This document shows, one piece after another, positions 8,383-16,884 of a stretch of DNA of 64,000 bases. The first letter of the stretch is position 1. The number at the start of each line of letters is the position of its first letter. The stretch covers positions 1 through 64,000 of the forward strand of contig JABLUY010000110.1 in the NCBI GenBank assembly GCA_013306675.1, in the 5' to 3' direction. A program made the position numbers and the translations under genes. Origin of the DNA: Thraustochytrium sp. TN22. Its lineage: Eukaryota; Sar; Bigyra; Thraustochytrida; Thraustochytriidae. A model generated the notes under the pieces. The model saw only the letters and a program-made list of their open reading frames with translations, was not told the DNA's origin and did no database searches.

Positions 8383-10026
8383 ATGGAGCGGCAGATGAGG
8401 ACGGCCGCCGGTGCGGCGCTCGGCGCCGTGGGCGTGGGCGCCGTGCTGTCGGCACGCAAGGCGTGGACCGAAGTCGCGGCGCGCGACTCGGCAGTGCGGC
8501 GCGCGCTGACGCTGCGGCCGGAGGATGTGGTGATTATTGGGTGCGGCATTAGCGGCATCTGCATGGGCATCAAGTTGCAGGAGGCCGGCGTGCCGTACAC
8601 GATCGTGGAGAAGGAGGCGGACGTGGGCGGGACCTGGTTCCTCAACAAGTACTACGGCGCGGCGTGCGACGTGCCGGCGCACCTGTACTCGTTCAGCTTC
8701 GAGCGCAAGATGGACTGGAGCGAGCCGTATGCGCCGCAGCGCGAGATCCACGAGTACCTGCGCGGCGTGGTGGACAAGTACGACGTGCGGCGGCACGTGC
8801 GCTTCAACACGGCGCTTGTCTCGGCGGATTGGTGCGAGGAGGAGCGCCGCTGGCGCGTGGAGCTCTCGGACGGCACGATCATGACGCCACGCTTCGTCAT
8901 CAACTGCATCGGAGCGCTGCACTACCCGTCCATCCCGGAGGTGCCCGGCGTGGAGTCCTTCGAGGGCCCGTGCTTCCACACGGCAGAGTGGGACGACAAC
9001 TGCGACTTCACGGGCAAGCGCGTGGCGCTCATCGGCTCGGCCGCCAGCGCCGTCCAGGCTGCGCCCGGCATCGCCGAGAAGGCCAAGAAGCTCACCATCC
9101 TGCAGCGCACGCCCAACTGGATCTCGCCGCGCGCGCTCGGTGTTCTGCCGAAAAAGTACTCGAACTTCCACAAGTGGCTCTTCGAGAACGTGCCCGGGGC
9201 CGAGTACGCGCACCGCGGCTCCATCTACATGCTGTTGGAGGCCTACTTTCTGCTCGGCGTCTTCGACAAGTCTGGTCCGGCGCAGACCGTGGCGCAGGCG
9301 CTCATTCGCAAGTCCATGCACAAGGAGCTGGCCGGCCGGCCGGACCTGATTGAGAAGGTCGTGCCCAAGTTCAACATCGGCTGCAAGCGCATCTGCCGCA
9401 CCGACGAGTTCCTGCCCACGCTCCGCCGCGATAACGTGGAGCTCGTCGCCTCCGGCCTGGCGCGCGTCGAGCCCGACGGCGTCGTGGACTCCAACGGCGT
9501 CAAGCACGAGGCCGACATCATTGTCTACGCCACCGGCTTCAAGGTTGGCTCCATTGGCCACGCGTGCCTGCGCGGCGCCGACGGTTTCCAGGCGACCGGC
9601 ACCGACATTGCCGACCGCGCCGTCGAGGCCTACCTGGGCGTGACCATCAACAAGATGCCTAACGCCTTCATGCTGCTCGGGCCGAACACGGGCCTTGGCC
9701 ACAACTCCATCATCGCCATGATCGAGTCCCAGGCCAATTATGCCACGCGCATGATTACCGAAGCCATCGACGCCGGCATCGATCGCCTCGAGGTCAAGCC
9801 TGCCGTCGTCTCGCGCTACTACGACTGGATCTGGAAGTCCTTTGACAAGCGCGTGTGGACCAAGGACTGCGGCTCCTGGTACCTCAACAAGGATGGCAAG
9901 GTCTTTTCCCTCTGGCCCTCTAGCACCCTCACCTACTTTAGTATGCTCGACAAGGCCCCTGGCCTCCTCCAGGACTACGATGTCGCCTACGACGCCGCCC
10001 ACGCCTCTGTCGCCGCGCGCCTCTGA
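8383..10026 (+). CDS. Baeyer-Villiger-type flavin monooxygenase
   Basis: A 547-residue FAD- and NADPH-dependent monooxygenase that probably inserts oxygen next to ketones (ester or lactone formation); its natural substrate is unknown. The FAD-binding Rossmann motif is GCGISG at 53-58. The type I BVMO fingerprint F-x-G-x3-H-x3-W-D is present as FEGPCFHTAEWD (193-204). A second dinucleotide motif, GSAASA at 218-223, replaces the usual central Gly with Ala. DVGGTWFLNKYYGAACDVPA and the late ATGF (YATGFKVGS) are also family hallmarks. The N-terminal 25 residues contain a short hydrophobic, Gly/Ala-rich stretch that may be a membrane anchor or targeting signal. Length matches the family. Neighbours give no pathway clue. 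Possible bacterial or fungal-type ancestry was not tested. Confidence 0.9.
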   Translation: MERQMRTAAGAALGAVGVGAVLSARKAWTEVAARDSAVRRALTLRPEDVVIIGCGISGICMGIKLQEAGVPYTIVEKEADVGGTWFLNKYYGAACDVPAHLYSFSFERKMDWSEPYAPQREIHEYLRGVVDKYDVRRHVRFNTALVSADWCEEERRWRVELSDGTIMTPRFVINCIGALHYPSIPEVPGVESFEGPCFHTAEWDDNCDFTGKRVALIGSAASAVQAAPGIAEKAKKLTILQRTPNWISPRALGVLPKKYSNFHKWLFENVPGAEYAHRGSIYMLLEAYFLLGVFDKSGPAQTVAQALIRKSMHKELAGRPDLIEKVVPKFNIGCKRICRTDEFLPTLRRDNVELVASGLARVEPDGVVDSNGVKHEADIIVYATGFKVGSIGHACLRGADGFQATGTDIADRAVEAYLGVTINKMPNAFMLLGPNTGLGHNSIIAMIESQANYATRMITEAIDAGIDRLEVKPAVVSRYYDWIWKSFDKRVWTKDCGSWYLNKDGKVFSLWPSSTLTYFSMLDKAPGLLQDYDVAYDAAHASVAARL

Positions 10027-10248
10027 TGATAGCCAACCAAGAAAACGTGACTTACACCTCTGGGACCCAGAGCAAGCAAGGCCAGCTGATGAGCAAGTGC
10101 CTGTGTCCGCTCGCTCATCGAGACGATGGTCGCATGCATGCAACAAGGACGCACTTTATTCATGAAATGGATTATCGGTAGTGGTAGCAAGCGCGTGTGC
10201 CATTGGCGGGGCCGGCCACACGAAATTGTGCTGCGTTAAGGGTGAGAT

Positions 10249-10266
10249 TGCGCGCGCGCGCGCGCG
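10249..10266. repeat. (CG)n dinucleotide run
   Basis: Alternating CG of about 18 bp, a potential Z-DNA former, between the 3' ends of the convergent monooxygenase and selenoprotein genes. Confidence 0.8.
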
Positions 10267-10280
10267 GCGAGGCCACACGA

Positions 10281-10370
10281 CGTTGCGCTGTGTTGTCAGG
10301 CTCTTGGCGCCCCGAGAGGTGGTGTCCTCTCTTTAGGAGCGGGCCGTCATGTTCGCAGCGAGCGTCGCTG
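10281..10370 (-). promoter_or_regulatory. Candidate form-2 SECIS element (3' UTR)
   Basis: On the minus strand, about 125 nt after the TAG at 10480, the sequence folds by eye into every part of a eukaryotic form-2 SECIS. Helix I pairs CGCTG with CAGCG, followed by an internal loop of about 5 nt per side. The 5' quartet is ATGA (+ strand 10347-10350) and the 3' partner is TGA (10296-10298); an alternative partner is AAGA. Helix II pairs GGC/GCC and CGCTCC/GGGGCG. An unpaired TAAA comes 12 nt after ATGA, and a mini-helix GAGAGG/CCTCTC closes a 6-nt loop. The 12-nt ATGA-to-AA spacing matches the known consensus. Helix II has an asymmetric bulge (C versus CCAAGA), its weakest point. The fold is by eye only. 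Confidence 0.7.
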
Positions 10371-10479
10371 TGCATTGGGAGCATCGCGCAGGCCCTGTGC
10401 ACGCGCGCGCGTGGGAGTCGCGCGTCGGCCCTGGTCTTTTTTACCAGGTGACGGACGGCGACAAACGCAAACGTGCCAT

Positions 10480-11208
10480 CTACGGCACGTAGTTGATGAA
10501 GAGGAAGCTCACAAGGCGACCGAGAAGCATGGAGAAGGCGATGAGCCCGAGGACGCGCAGCGTCGGCCCAGGCTCGATTTTACCCCGCATGAGGGATGCC
10601 TTCACCGTGTTCACGACTCATGAGCCCACCACGAGCTGACCGTACGTGACGGACGCCGCCGTCACCAGGTAGCCCACGTAGCGCCGCGACTCCACTGGCG
10701 CGTCCGTAACCAAGAGCCCCACCGCCAGCATGAGGTCCAGCAGCAGCATGACAGCCGCCAGCACCTTGCGCCCGTCGTTGTTCTTCATGCTCACGCCCGA
10801 GGTCGTCCACGTGCGGCCGCCCGTCATCATCTCAATGTCCACACCGAGCTTGTCCAGGCCGCCCACGAAGGTGATGCGGCCCGCGCGGTCCTCGCGCCAG
10901 ATGGCCGGGCTCGTGCGGTGGCTCTCGGGCGCCTTGACGGCGCCCCGATTGCCCTCCAGCCACTCCTTGTACGCATCGCGCGACTCCAGCTCCTTGGTCT
11001 CCACCGCGAACCGCGCCACCTCCTGCTCGGCCGCGCGGTCGCGCACGTACTCCGCGTGCTGCACGGCCTTGGCGTAGAACGGGCAGCCCGCCCACCCGGC
11101 CACGTGGTACACGAAGTCCAGCTCCGCCATTTCCTTCGCAGACGCCGCTGCCGAGGGCGCCGCCGCCGCCGCCGCCGACGGCGACTCTCCCTCGCGCCGC
11201 TGCCGCAT
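10480..11208 (-). CDS. Predicted selenoprotein: glutaredoxin-like domain plus membrane segments, in-frame TGA
   Basis: The frame opens at 11208 and reaches TGA at 10618-10620 after 196 codons. It then continues in the same frame for 45 codons to TAG at 10480-10482, giving 242 residues if TGA is read as selenocysteine (U197). Residues 30-125 resemble the glutaredoxin-like domain found fused to some protist lactate/malate dehydrogenases, with GWAGCPFYAKA (Cys42) and FVGGLDKLGV. Hydrophobic segments lie at about 147-168, 178-196 and, after the TGA, 217-240 (LRVLGLIAFSMLLGRLVSFL). The post-TGA part therefore encodes a plausible membrane helix rather than random UTR. A SECIS-like stem lies in the 3' UTR. 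Met27 is an alternative start. Introns here would be under about 60 bp with poor donors, unlike the 91-bp introns seen elsewhere. It diverges from APC2. Confidence 0.7.
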
Positions 11209-11974
11209 CCGCGCGGCGGGCTTCAGGGGTCTGCCTGCCCGCCACCTGCGTGCCTGGCGTGGCGCAGCTCCTTCTTCGTCACAGTCACAAAGTCAAGTCA
11301 GTCGCGCCAGCTCCAGGTTCTTGACCGCGCCTCGCCGCAGTCCTCCCTCGAGGCCTTCTCTGTGCCCTCGCGTGCCTTGACTCAGGCTGGCCTCGCGGGC
11401 AAGGACCGCACCCACCTCGGCCTGCGCGGCCTCGCGTTGCTTGGTGCGGATGATGCTGGGCTGGAGAAGATGCTCTTGATGGCCTTGCAAGGCGGCTGCG
11501 CATTTGATGCTGGCGCGAATGCAACGGAGAACGGACGAGCGATGAAGCGACGCGCAAGCCGCTGTGATGCAAAGCTGCAGCTGAGTAGGGAGTATTCTGA
11601 CGCGGAGGCGCGCCTCTTGGCTTGCTTTACCAGCGTGCGTGGGAGCGAGCGATGTTTCCATGACGCGCCACGCATCGTGCTGTTTGCTACCCGGTACCAG
11701 ACGCCACTCCAAGCACCAGGACGATAAACTTAGGGCGCAAGGGCGAGAGTCGCGAGACCAGATCTCTCTTGTTCCTCTCGCTCTCTGCTCGCTCGTCAGA
11801 AGGCAAGCAACGTAGACGGCGCAAACCGTGGCGGCATGTCCTCCTCGTCCTCGTGCTCGTCCTCGTCCTCGTCCTGGTCCTCGTTCTCCTCGTCGTCCTG
11901 TGGCCGTCCACGTTGACGCAGCAAGGCAAGTTGAAGTAGAGAGCAGAACGACAAGTTGACGAAGGGCGGCCAGG
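11209..11974. promoter_or_regulatory. Divergent intergenic region upstream of APC2
   Basis: 766 bp between divergent start codons. It holds a CTCGTC-rich pyrimidine tract (about 11825-11900) and no coding frame I can support. Lower GC content near 11440-11700 distinguishes it from the flanking coding DNA. Confidence 0.4.
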
Positions 11975-14419
11975 ATGGCGGCGTGGGCCGCGTGCCTGCG
12001 CGCGTGCGAGGCGCGGCTGGCGGGGCAGGGGGAGGCGGGCGCGGCGGAGGCGGCGCTGGCCGGCGCGCTGGCCGACCGCAGCAGCGCGGCGGTCCTGCGG
12101 GCGTGGCTGCTGAGCGAGATGGCGGCGCGACGGTTGCGACCGGGCGCGGCGCGCTTCTCGCGCGAGCTGCAGCAGGAGGCGCAGGGCGCGGGCGCGGGCG
12201 CGCTGGCGGCCGGGCTGGAGACGGCCTGCGAGACGCTGGCGCCGATGCTGGAGCTGGCCGAGGCGTTCGATCGAGCGCAGGCCGCGACCTCGGCCACGGC
12301 GACCTCGTCCGCGCTCGCGGCGCTCGTGTCGGGCGAGGGCGAGACTGCGGCGCTGGGCGGCGCGGGGAGCTGCTGCGGCGCGCTGCGCGAGACGCTGGAC
12401 AATGCGTTCTTGCTGGGCGACGCGCGCAGGCTTAAGCGCTTCCGCGGCCTGGTCTTCGCGTACCTGGGGGGCGCTCTCGCGCGGCACCAGCGCGAGCAGC
12501 GCGCTGCGAACGAGGAGGATAGCGAGGCGGAGGACGAGGACGAGGGCGAGGACGAGGAGGACGAGGGCGAGGACGAGGGCCTGGCAGGCCAGGAGGACCA
12601 GGAGGCGGCCATGGCGCTGGGCGACTTTGGCCAGCGCATGGCACGCTTGCAGTGGTTCCCTCTGATCGAGGAGCCCCTCTCGGACATTCTGTGTGAAAGC
12701 ACGGAGCGCAGCATCCACCGCATGTGCAAGGGTCAATTCGAGTCGAACCTGCTGGGCCGCGTGCGCGCGTGGCTGGAGACCGTGGCGCTGCGGTGGCTGC
12801 AGCAGCTGCTCGAGAGCTGCCTGCCGGACGCGGCAGAGCGCGAGGAGAAGTTCGCGCAGTACCGCGCGCGCCTGGAGTTCCACGTGTTCGAGACGCTCTG
12901 TGATCTGCGCATGACGGAGGTCTTCGACATCGTGCGCGAGTTTCCGGACAGCTCGCCGGCGCTGGAGGATCTCAAGGAGTGCCTGGCGCGCACGCACCAG
13001 CATCGCGACCTGGTGCTGAGCCTGCGGCACGCCTTCGCGTCGCGCCTGCTGCACCCAGGCGCCAACACGGCGCAGATCTTGGACGTCTACATCGCCACCA
13101 TCAAGGCGCTGCGCCTGCTGGACACGAGTGGCGTCCTGCTGGAGGCCATCAGCGAGCCCATCAAGAGCTACCTGCGGCGGCGCGAGGACACGGTGCGGTG
13201 CATCGTGACGAGCCTCACGGACGACAGCAACTCGGAACTCTTTGAGGAGCTGGGCCGCGAGATGGAGGAGATCCGGCCCATCGCGCACGACTACGACGAG
13301 AGCGATGACGAGGACCCGGACGACCACGCCGCCAACCCGGAGGCGTGGACGCCGGACCCGGTCGAGGCGGACCCGCGCAAGACCTCGCGCAGCCGCCGCT
13401 CCAACGACATTCTGTCCATGCTGGTGCATATCTACGGGTCCAAGGAGCTCTTCGTGAACGAGTACCGCCTCATGCTGGCGGACAAGCTGCTGTCGTCGCT
13501 GGAGTTTGACGCGGAGCGCGAGGTGCGCAATCTGGAACTGCTCAAGCTGCGTTTCGGCGAGAGCTCCATGGCCAGCTGCGAGATCATGGTCAAGGACATC
13601 GAGGAGTCCAAGCGCATCAACGCCAACATCCGCACCACGCTGGCCGCCGCGCAACGCCGCGATCCGCCGCCCACGCCCGTGACCGGCTCGCCCAACGTCA
13701 GCCTCGAGGCCATGGAGGCCACCATCATCTCGAAGCAGTTCTGGCCCACGCTGCACGGCGACGACATCAAGCCGCACCCGGTCATCGCGCAGCGCATGCA
13801 GCGCATCGCGCATGAGTACTCTGTGCTCAAGAACCCGCGCCAGCTCAACTGGAAGTCCAACCTGGGCATGGTCCAGCTCGAGCTCGAGTTTGACGACGCG
13901 CAGACCAAGACCTTCACGGTCTCCCCCATATTGGCCAACCTCGTGCTGCACTTCGCGGACCGCAAGCTCTGGCCGCTCGCCGACCTCGCCGCCGCTGTCG
14001 ATGCCGACGCCGACCTTGTGCGCAAGCGCATGGCCTTTTGGGTCAACGCCGGCGTCGTGCGCGCCGACCGCGACGCCGCCGGCGTCTGCTACCACGCGCT
14101 CGACCGCCTCTCCGACGACCACGCTGACGCGCACCAGGCCGCCGCCGACCCGGACGATGACCGCGCCGTCTCCGCGGACACGCAGCTCGCCGAGGAGATG
14201 AAGGTCTACGAGTCCTTCGTGCGCGGCATGCTCAATAATTACGACGCGCTGCCGCTCGAGCGCATCCACAACATGCTCAAGATGTTCGTCTCCACCGGCG
14301 AGCACAAGTACGAGAAGAACATTAACGAGCTCGAGGCCTTTCTCGGCAAGCTCGTGCAGGACGACATCCTCGACGTCAACAACGGCTCCTACTTTCTCAA
14401 GAAGAAGCCCGGCGCATGA
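11975..14419 (+). CDS. APC2: Anaphase-promoting complex subunit 2 (cullin-like)
   Basis: An 814-residue cullin-family scaffold of the APC/C ubiquitin ligase; it pairs with the RING subunit APC11 to drive mitotic exit. Residues 1-180 are variable and include an acidic Glu/Asp stretch. The cullin-homology region begins near 470 with MLVHIYGSKELFVNEYRLML and continues through ELLKLRFGESSMASCEIMVKD and SKQFWPTLHGDDIK. The C-terminal APC2 winged helix spans about 735-812 (FVRGMLNNYDALPLERIHNM ... ELEAFLGKLVQDDILDVNNG, then YFLKK). Length matches human APC2 (about 822). Start choice: the first ATG in frame after the promoter, with a second ATG at codon 49. It converges with the RGS gene 135 bp downstream. 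Confidence 0.9.
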   Translation: MAAWAACLRACEARLAGQGEAGAAEAALAGALADRSSAAVLRAWLLSEMAARRLRPGAARFSRELQQEAQGAGAGALAAGLETACETLAPMLELAEAFDRAQAATSATATSSALAALVSGEGETAALGGAGSCCGALRETLDNAFLLGDARRLKRFRGLVFAYLGGALARHQREQRAANEEDSEAEDEDEGEDEEDEGEDEGLAGQEDQEAAMALGDFGQRMARLQWFPLIEEPLSDILCESTERSIHRMCKGQFESNLLGRVRAWLETVALRWLQQLLESCLPDAAEREEKFAQYRARLEFHVFETLCDLRMTEVFDIVREFPDSSPALEDLKECLARTHQHRDLVLSLRHAFASRLLHPGANTAQILDVYIATIKALRLLDTSGVLLEAISEPIKSYLRRREDTVRCIVTSLTDDSNSELFEELGREMEEIRPIAHDYDESDDEDPDDHAANPEAWTPDPVEADPRKTSRSRRSNDILSMLVHIYGSKELFVNEYRLMLADKLLSSLEFDAEREVRNLELLKLRFGESSMASCEIMVKDIEESKRINANIRTTLAAAQRRDPPPTPVTGSPNVSLEAMEATIISKQFWPTLHGDDIKPHPVIAQRMQRIAHEYSVLKNPRQLNWKSNLGMVQLELEFDDAQTKTFTVSPILANLVLHFADRKLWPLADLAAAVDADADLVRKRMAFWVNAGVVRADRDAAGVCYHALDRLSDDHADAHQAAADPDDDRAVSADTQLAEEMKVYESFVRGMLNNYDALPLERIHNMLKMFVSTGEHKYEKNINELEAFLGKLVQDDILDVNNGSYFLKKKPGA

Positions 14420-14554
14420 CCTCTTTCTCAGATGTTGCCGGCCGCGCACAGGCCGGCCTTGTAGACTACTTCCAAGAAGAAAAACGAACCTGAATGCAAT
14501 GCAGAATGGAGAAGCTGGTTTTATTGATTTGGAGAGACTTTCCGACTTCGCCCG

Positions 14555-16309
14555 TCAGTCCGCAGCACTGACCTCGAGAGAGACCTGGAGCGCCTCCAAG
14601 GCGTCCAGGGCGTTCAGCTGCGGCATGAAGCGGCGGGCGAAAACCGACGTGCACAGCTGCGCAAAGTCCTCGAGAGACGCCATGGTGTACACGGCCTCGT
14701 CCGCGTACTGCGTGAGCAGCGGCGCGACGGCCTGCAGGTCGTCCTCCGTGACCTGCGGCGACGGCCCGTGCAGAATCTTGAGGAGCCGCAGCAGCTGCAG
14801 GGCGCCCTCGTCCGCGCCGCGGTACGTCGAAGAGCAAAAGACACGGAACGCCTCGCTGAGCACCGGGTGACGCATCACGCCCTCGAGGCCGACCACCGGG
14901 CGCGCCGCGGGCTGTGCACTGCGCACGAGGCGCGGCTCGCGCTCGCAGCAGCAGCGGTGCGCGTAACGCCACTCGCGCGGCGTGGCCGAGAGCTTGACGC
15001 CCACTCGGACGCTCTCCGCCGAGGCGGGTGGCGCCAAGTACACCTTGCGCGCACCCTTGCGCAGCGAGCCGGACAGCCGCCTCGCGAGGCGCGGCGTACG
15101 CGGCGAGCTGAGCGCAGAGACAGCGCGCCCCAGCGCGCTCTCCGCCTCGGTGTGTGGGCCCTTGTGCTCTTCACACGAGTCACGCGCATCCCGCACCGCG
15201 CGGCTCCCGTCATCCGAGAGCGCCTGGCTCAGCACCTCCGCGTTCACGCCGCTCACGAGGCTCAGACATCGCACGTAGCGTGGCGACCGCATGAAGTCGG
15301 TCATGCTTGTGTCCCGCAAATGAAAGTACACGATCTCCTCCAGGTCTGCCTCCTGGTCGCTCACGACCGCGCCGATGGCCTTGCTGCAGGCGCGCTTCGT
15401 CGCGTCCGCCAACGCCGGATCCTCAGCCATGGCCGCGGCTCGCGCCTTTCGCGAGGGAAGACCGGCCCAGACCCACAGCTTGGCCAGGCTCGGGTTGGTC
15501 TCCTCGAGGAAGTCGCCAAAGGCTTTGCGCAAGCCCTGGCGCGCCCCCACCTCGGCCAGCGAGAGGTGCGGGACCACCTCGACACCCTCGCTCCGCGCCA
15601 CCTCGCAAAATCTCTCGTCGCGTAGCAGCTGCGGCAGGATGAAGCGCTCCATCTCCACCATGATCTTACTCTGCATGCCGCGGAAGAGCTGCCGGCCCAC
15701 GTCGACATGATCAGGCGTGGCCTCCAGCATCCGCTCGATGGTCTCGCGGATCTCGTTTCCCACTGGCACGAAGAGCGCCGACCCGGGGGCGCAGAAGATC
15801 TCGGCCAGGGCGCGTGCCTCAAAGCGCGCTGGCTCCGGCGTGCCGTCGCGCCGTCGGAAGTCCTCCAGCGCCCTCCACGCGTACAGACAAGACGGCGCGA
15901 TCCCGGCGGCCAGGCATGCCTCAGCGCGGGCAAGCGTGCTTCCGTCTTCGAGCAGCGTCTCCAGGTCGCGCACCAGCTTCTTCTCCAGCGGCGAGCGCTC
16001 GTCGTCGCGACCGGTGCCATTTGCCATGGCCACGGACCGCGCCGTGGCGCGGTCGAGCTTGTACTCGGCATGCCACACGACCGCCTCAAACGGCACGTCT
16101 TCAGCGCGCTGCGCCAGGACATCCACCTTGGCGCCGCGCCAAAAGTCCTCGCGCCGCCTCGCCACCTCCACCTCGTGCGCCGCACAGCCTACGCTGGACG
16201 CGGCCTTGCCGGCGTGCGCCCTGGGCGCCAGGCGCCGCGTCGCGCCTGCCGCATCCTGCTTGCGGGCCGCCTCCGCGTTGCGCGCCGCGGCGGCGCGCAC
16301 GAGGTCCAT
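14555..16309 (-). CDS. Multi-RGS-domain protein
   Basis: A 584-residue product starting at the Met encoded at 16307-16309; the frame is open to 16513, but the extra 68 residues look non-coding. RGS domains accelerate GTP hydrolysis by heterotrimeric G-alpha subunits. I see a likely half or full RGS fold at about residues 135-240 (FEARALAEIFCAPGS ... VGRQLFRGM), the best match at 250-350 (GLRKAFGDFLEETNPSLAKL ... VYFHLRDTSMTDFMRSPRYV), and a third at about 490-580 (HPVLSEAFRVFCSSTYRGAD ... LCTSVFARRFMPQL). Tandem RGS domains are known in some protists. Detailed G-alpha-contact residues were not verified. It is divergent from the cytochrome b5-ACAD gene. Confidence 0.65.
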   Translation of the reverse strand: MDLVRAAAARNAEAARKQDAAGATRRLAPRAHAGKAASSVGCAAHEVEVARRREDFWRGAKVDVLAQRAEDVPFEAVVWHAEYKLDRATARSVAMANGTGRDDERSPLEKKLVRDLETLLEDGSTLARAEACLAAGIAPSCLYAWRALEDFRRRDGTPEPARFEARALAEIFCAPGSALFVPVGNEIRETIERMLEATPDHVDVGRQLFRGMQSKIMVEMERFILPQLLRDERFCEVARSEGVEVVPHLSLAEVGARQGLRKAFGDFLEETNPSLAKLWVWAGLPSRKARAAAMAEDPALADATKRACSKAIGAVVSDQEADLEEIVYFHLRDTSMTDFMRSPRYVRCLSLVSGVNAEVLSQALSDDGSRAVRDARDSCEEHKGPHTEAESALGRAVSALSSPRTPRLARRLSGSLRKGARKVYLAPPASAESVRVGVKLSATPREWRYAHRCCCEREPRLVRSAQPAARPVVGLEGVMRHPVLSEAFRVFCSSTYRGADEGALQLLRLLKILHGPSPQVTEDDLQAVAPLLTQYADEAVYTMASLEDFAQLCTSVFARRFMPQLNALDALEALQVSLEVSAAD

Positions 16310-16884
16310 GCTTGCGTCCTCGCCTTCGGCCCCGCGCTCTGCCCTCTCCCCGTGCGCCGCCGCAGCCAGCCGCGCCGGCCCTGCGAGCGCTGTTCGCCTC
16401 GGAGCTGCCGCTACGCAACTTGACCCTCTTCGCGAGCAAGCAGAACCAGGAACCCGAAACGGCCAGCCCGTGATACCGTGCACGGTGCCAGCGGAACCCG
16501 CGAAGTCGTGCACGACGCCAGGAACCCGGTTTTTTTCGATCTTTCTGCACGGGCAGAGAGAGCTCCCTCGAGCGCGCGGGAGCGATCAGAAGCGGCGCCG
16601 CGCCGCCCCCGGGGCTCGCCACGAGCGCCGCGTGGCCGCGCCGCCACCGCGCCGCCGCCGCCGCCGCGCGCCGCGCTTGCCGCCGCGCGGCGGCCGACGT
16701 AGTTTTGTCCGACCGACCCACCGCGACGGCGGGTGCGGGATGGCGCGCGAGGGAAGGACGAGCTGGACTGGAGCCTGGGCGCCGCAGCGGCGGGCGGTAA
16801 AACCCAAAGCAGCGGGCCACGGCGGCTGAGCGCGCGAGATCGTCGCCGCAGAGGCTGTAGAGCTAGGCAGGCAGGCAGGCCAGC
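16310..16884. promoter_or_regulatory. Bidirectional promoter region, RGS / cytochrome b5-ACAD
   Basis: 575 bp, very GC-rich, with CGCCGC runs near 16640-16690 and a perfect 12-bp palindrome ACCGTGCACGGT near 16474-16485. GCAG-type tetramers lie just before the start at 16885. No coding call is made here. Confidence 0.45.

Noticed and set aside
6029-8455. 808-residue minus-strand frame opposite the EF-hand-like gene
   Set aside because: Antisense shadow plus satellite translation; no recognisable domain.
8374-10146. 590-residue minus-strand frame opposite the monooxygenase
   Set aside because: Antisense shadow of a well-supported BVMO gene.
10580-10620. Splicing as the explanation for the TGA in the glutaredoxin-like gene
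   Set aside because: Usable GT..AG pairs would give introns of roughly 13-60 bp with weak donors, whereas observed introns are 91 bp with strong donors, and the frame is continuous without splicing.
11687-14449. 920-residue minus-strand frame opposite APC2
   Set aside because: It is the antisense shadow of a clear APC2 gene; high GC removes stop codons. Composition is Val/Leu/Arg-biased with no family match.
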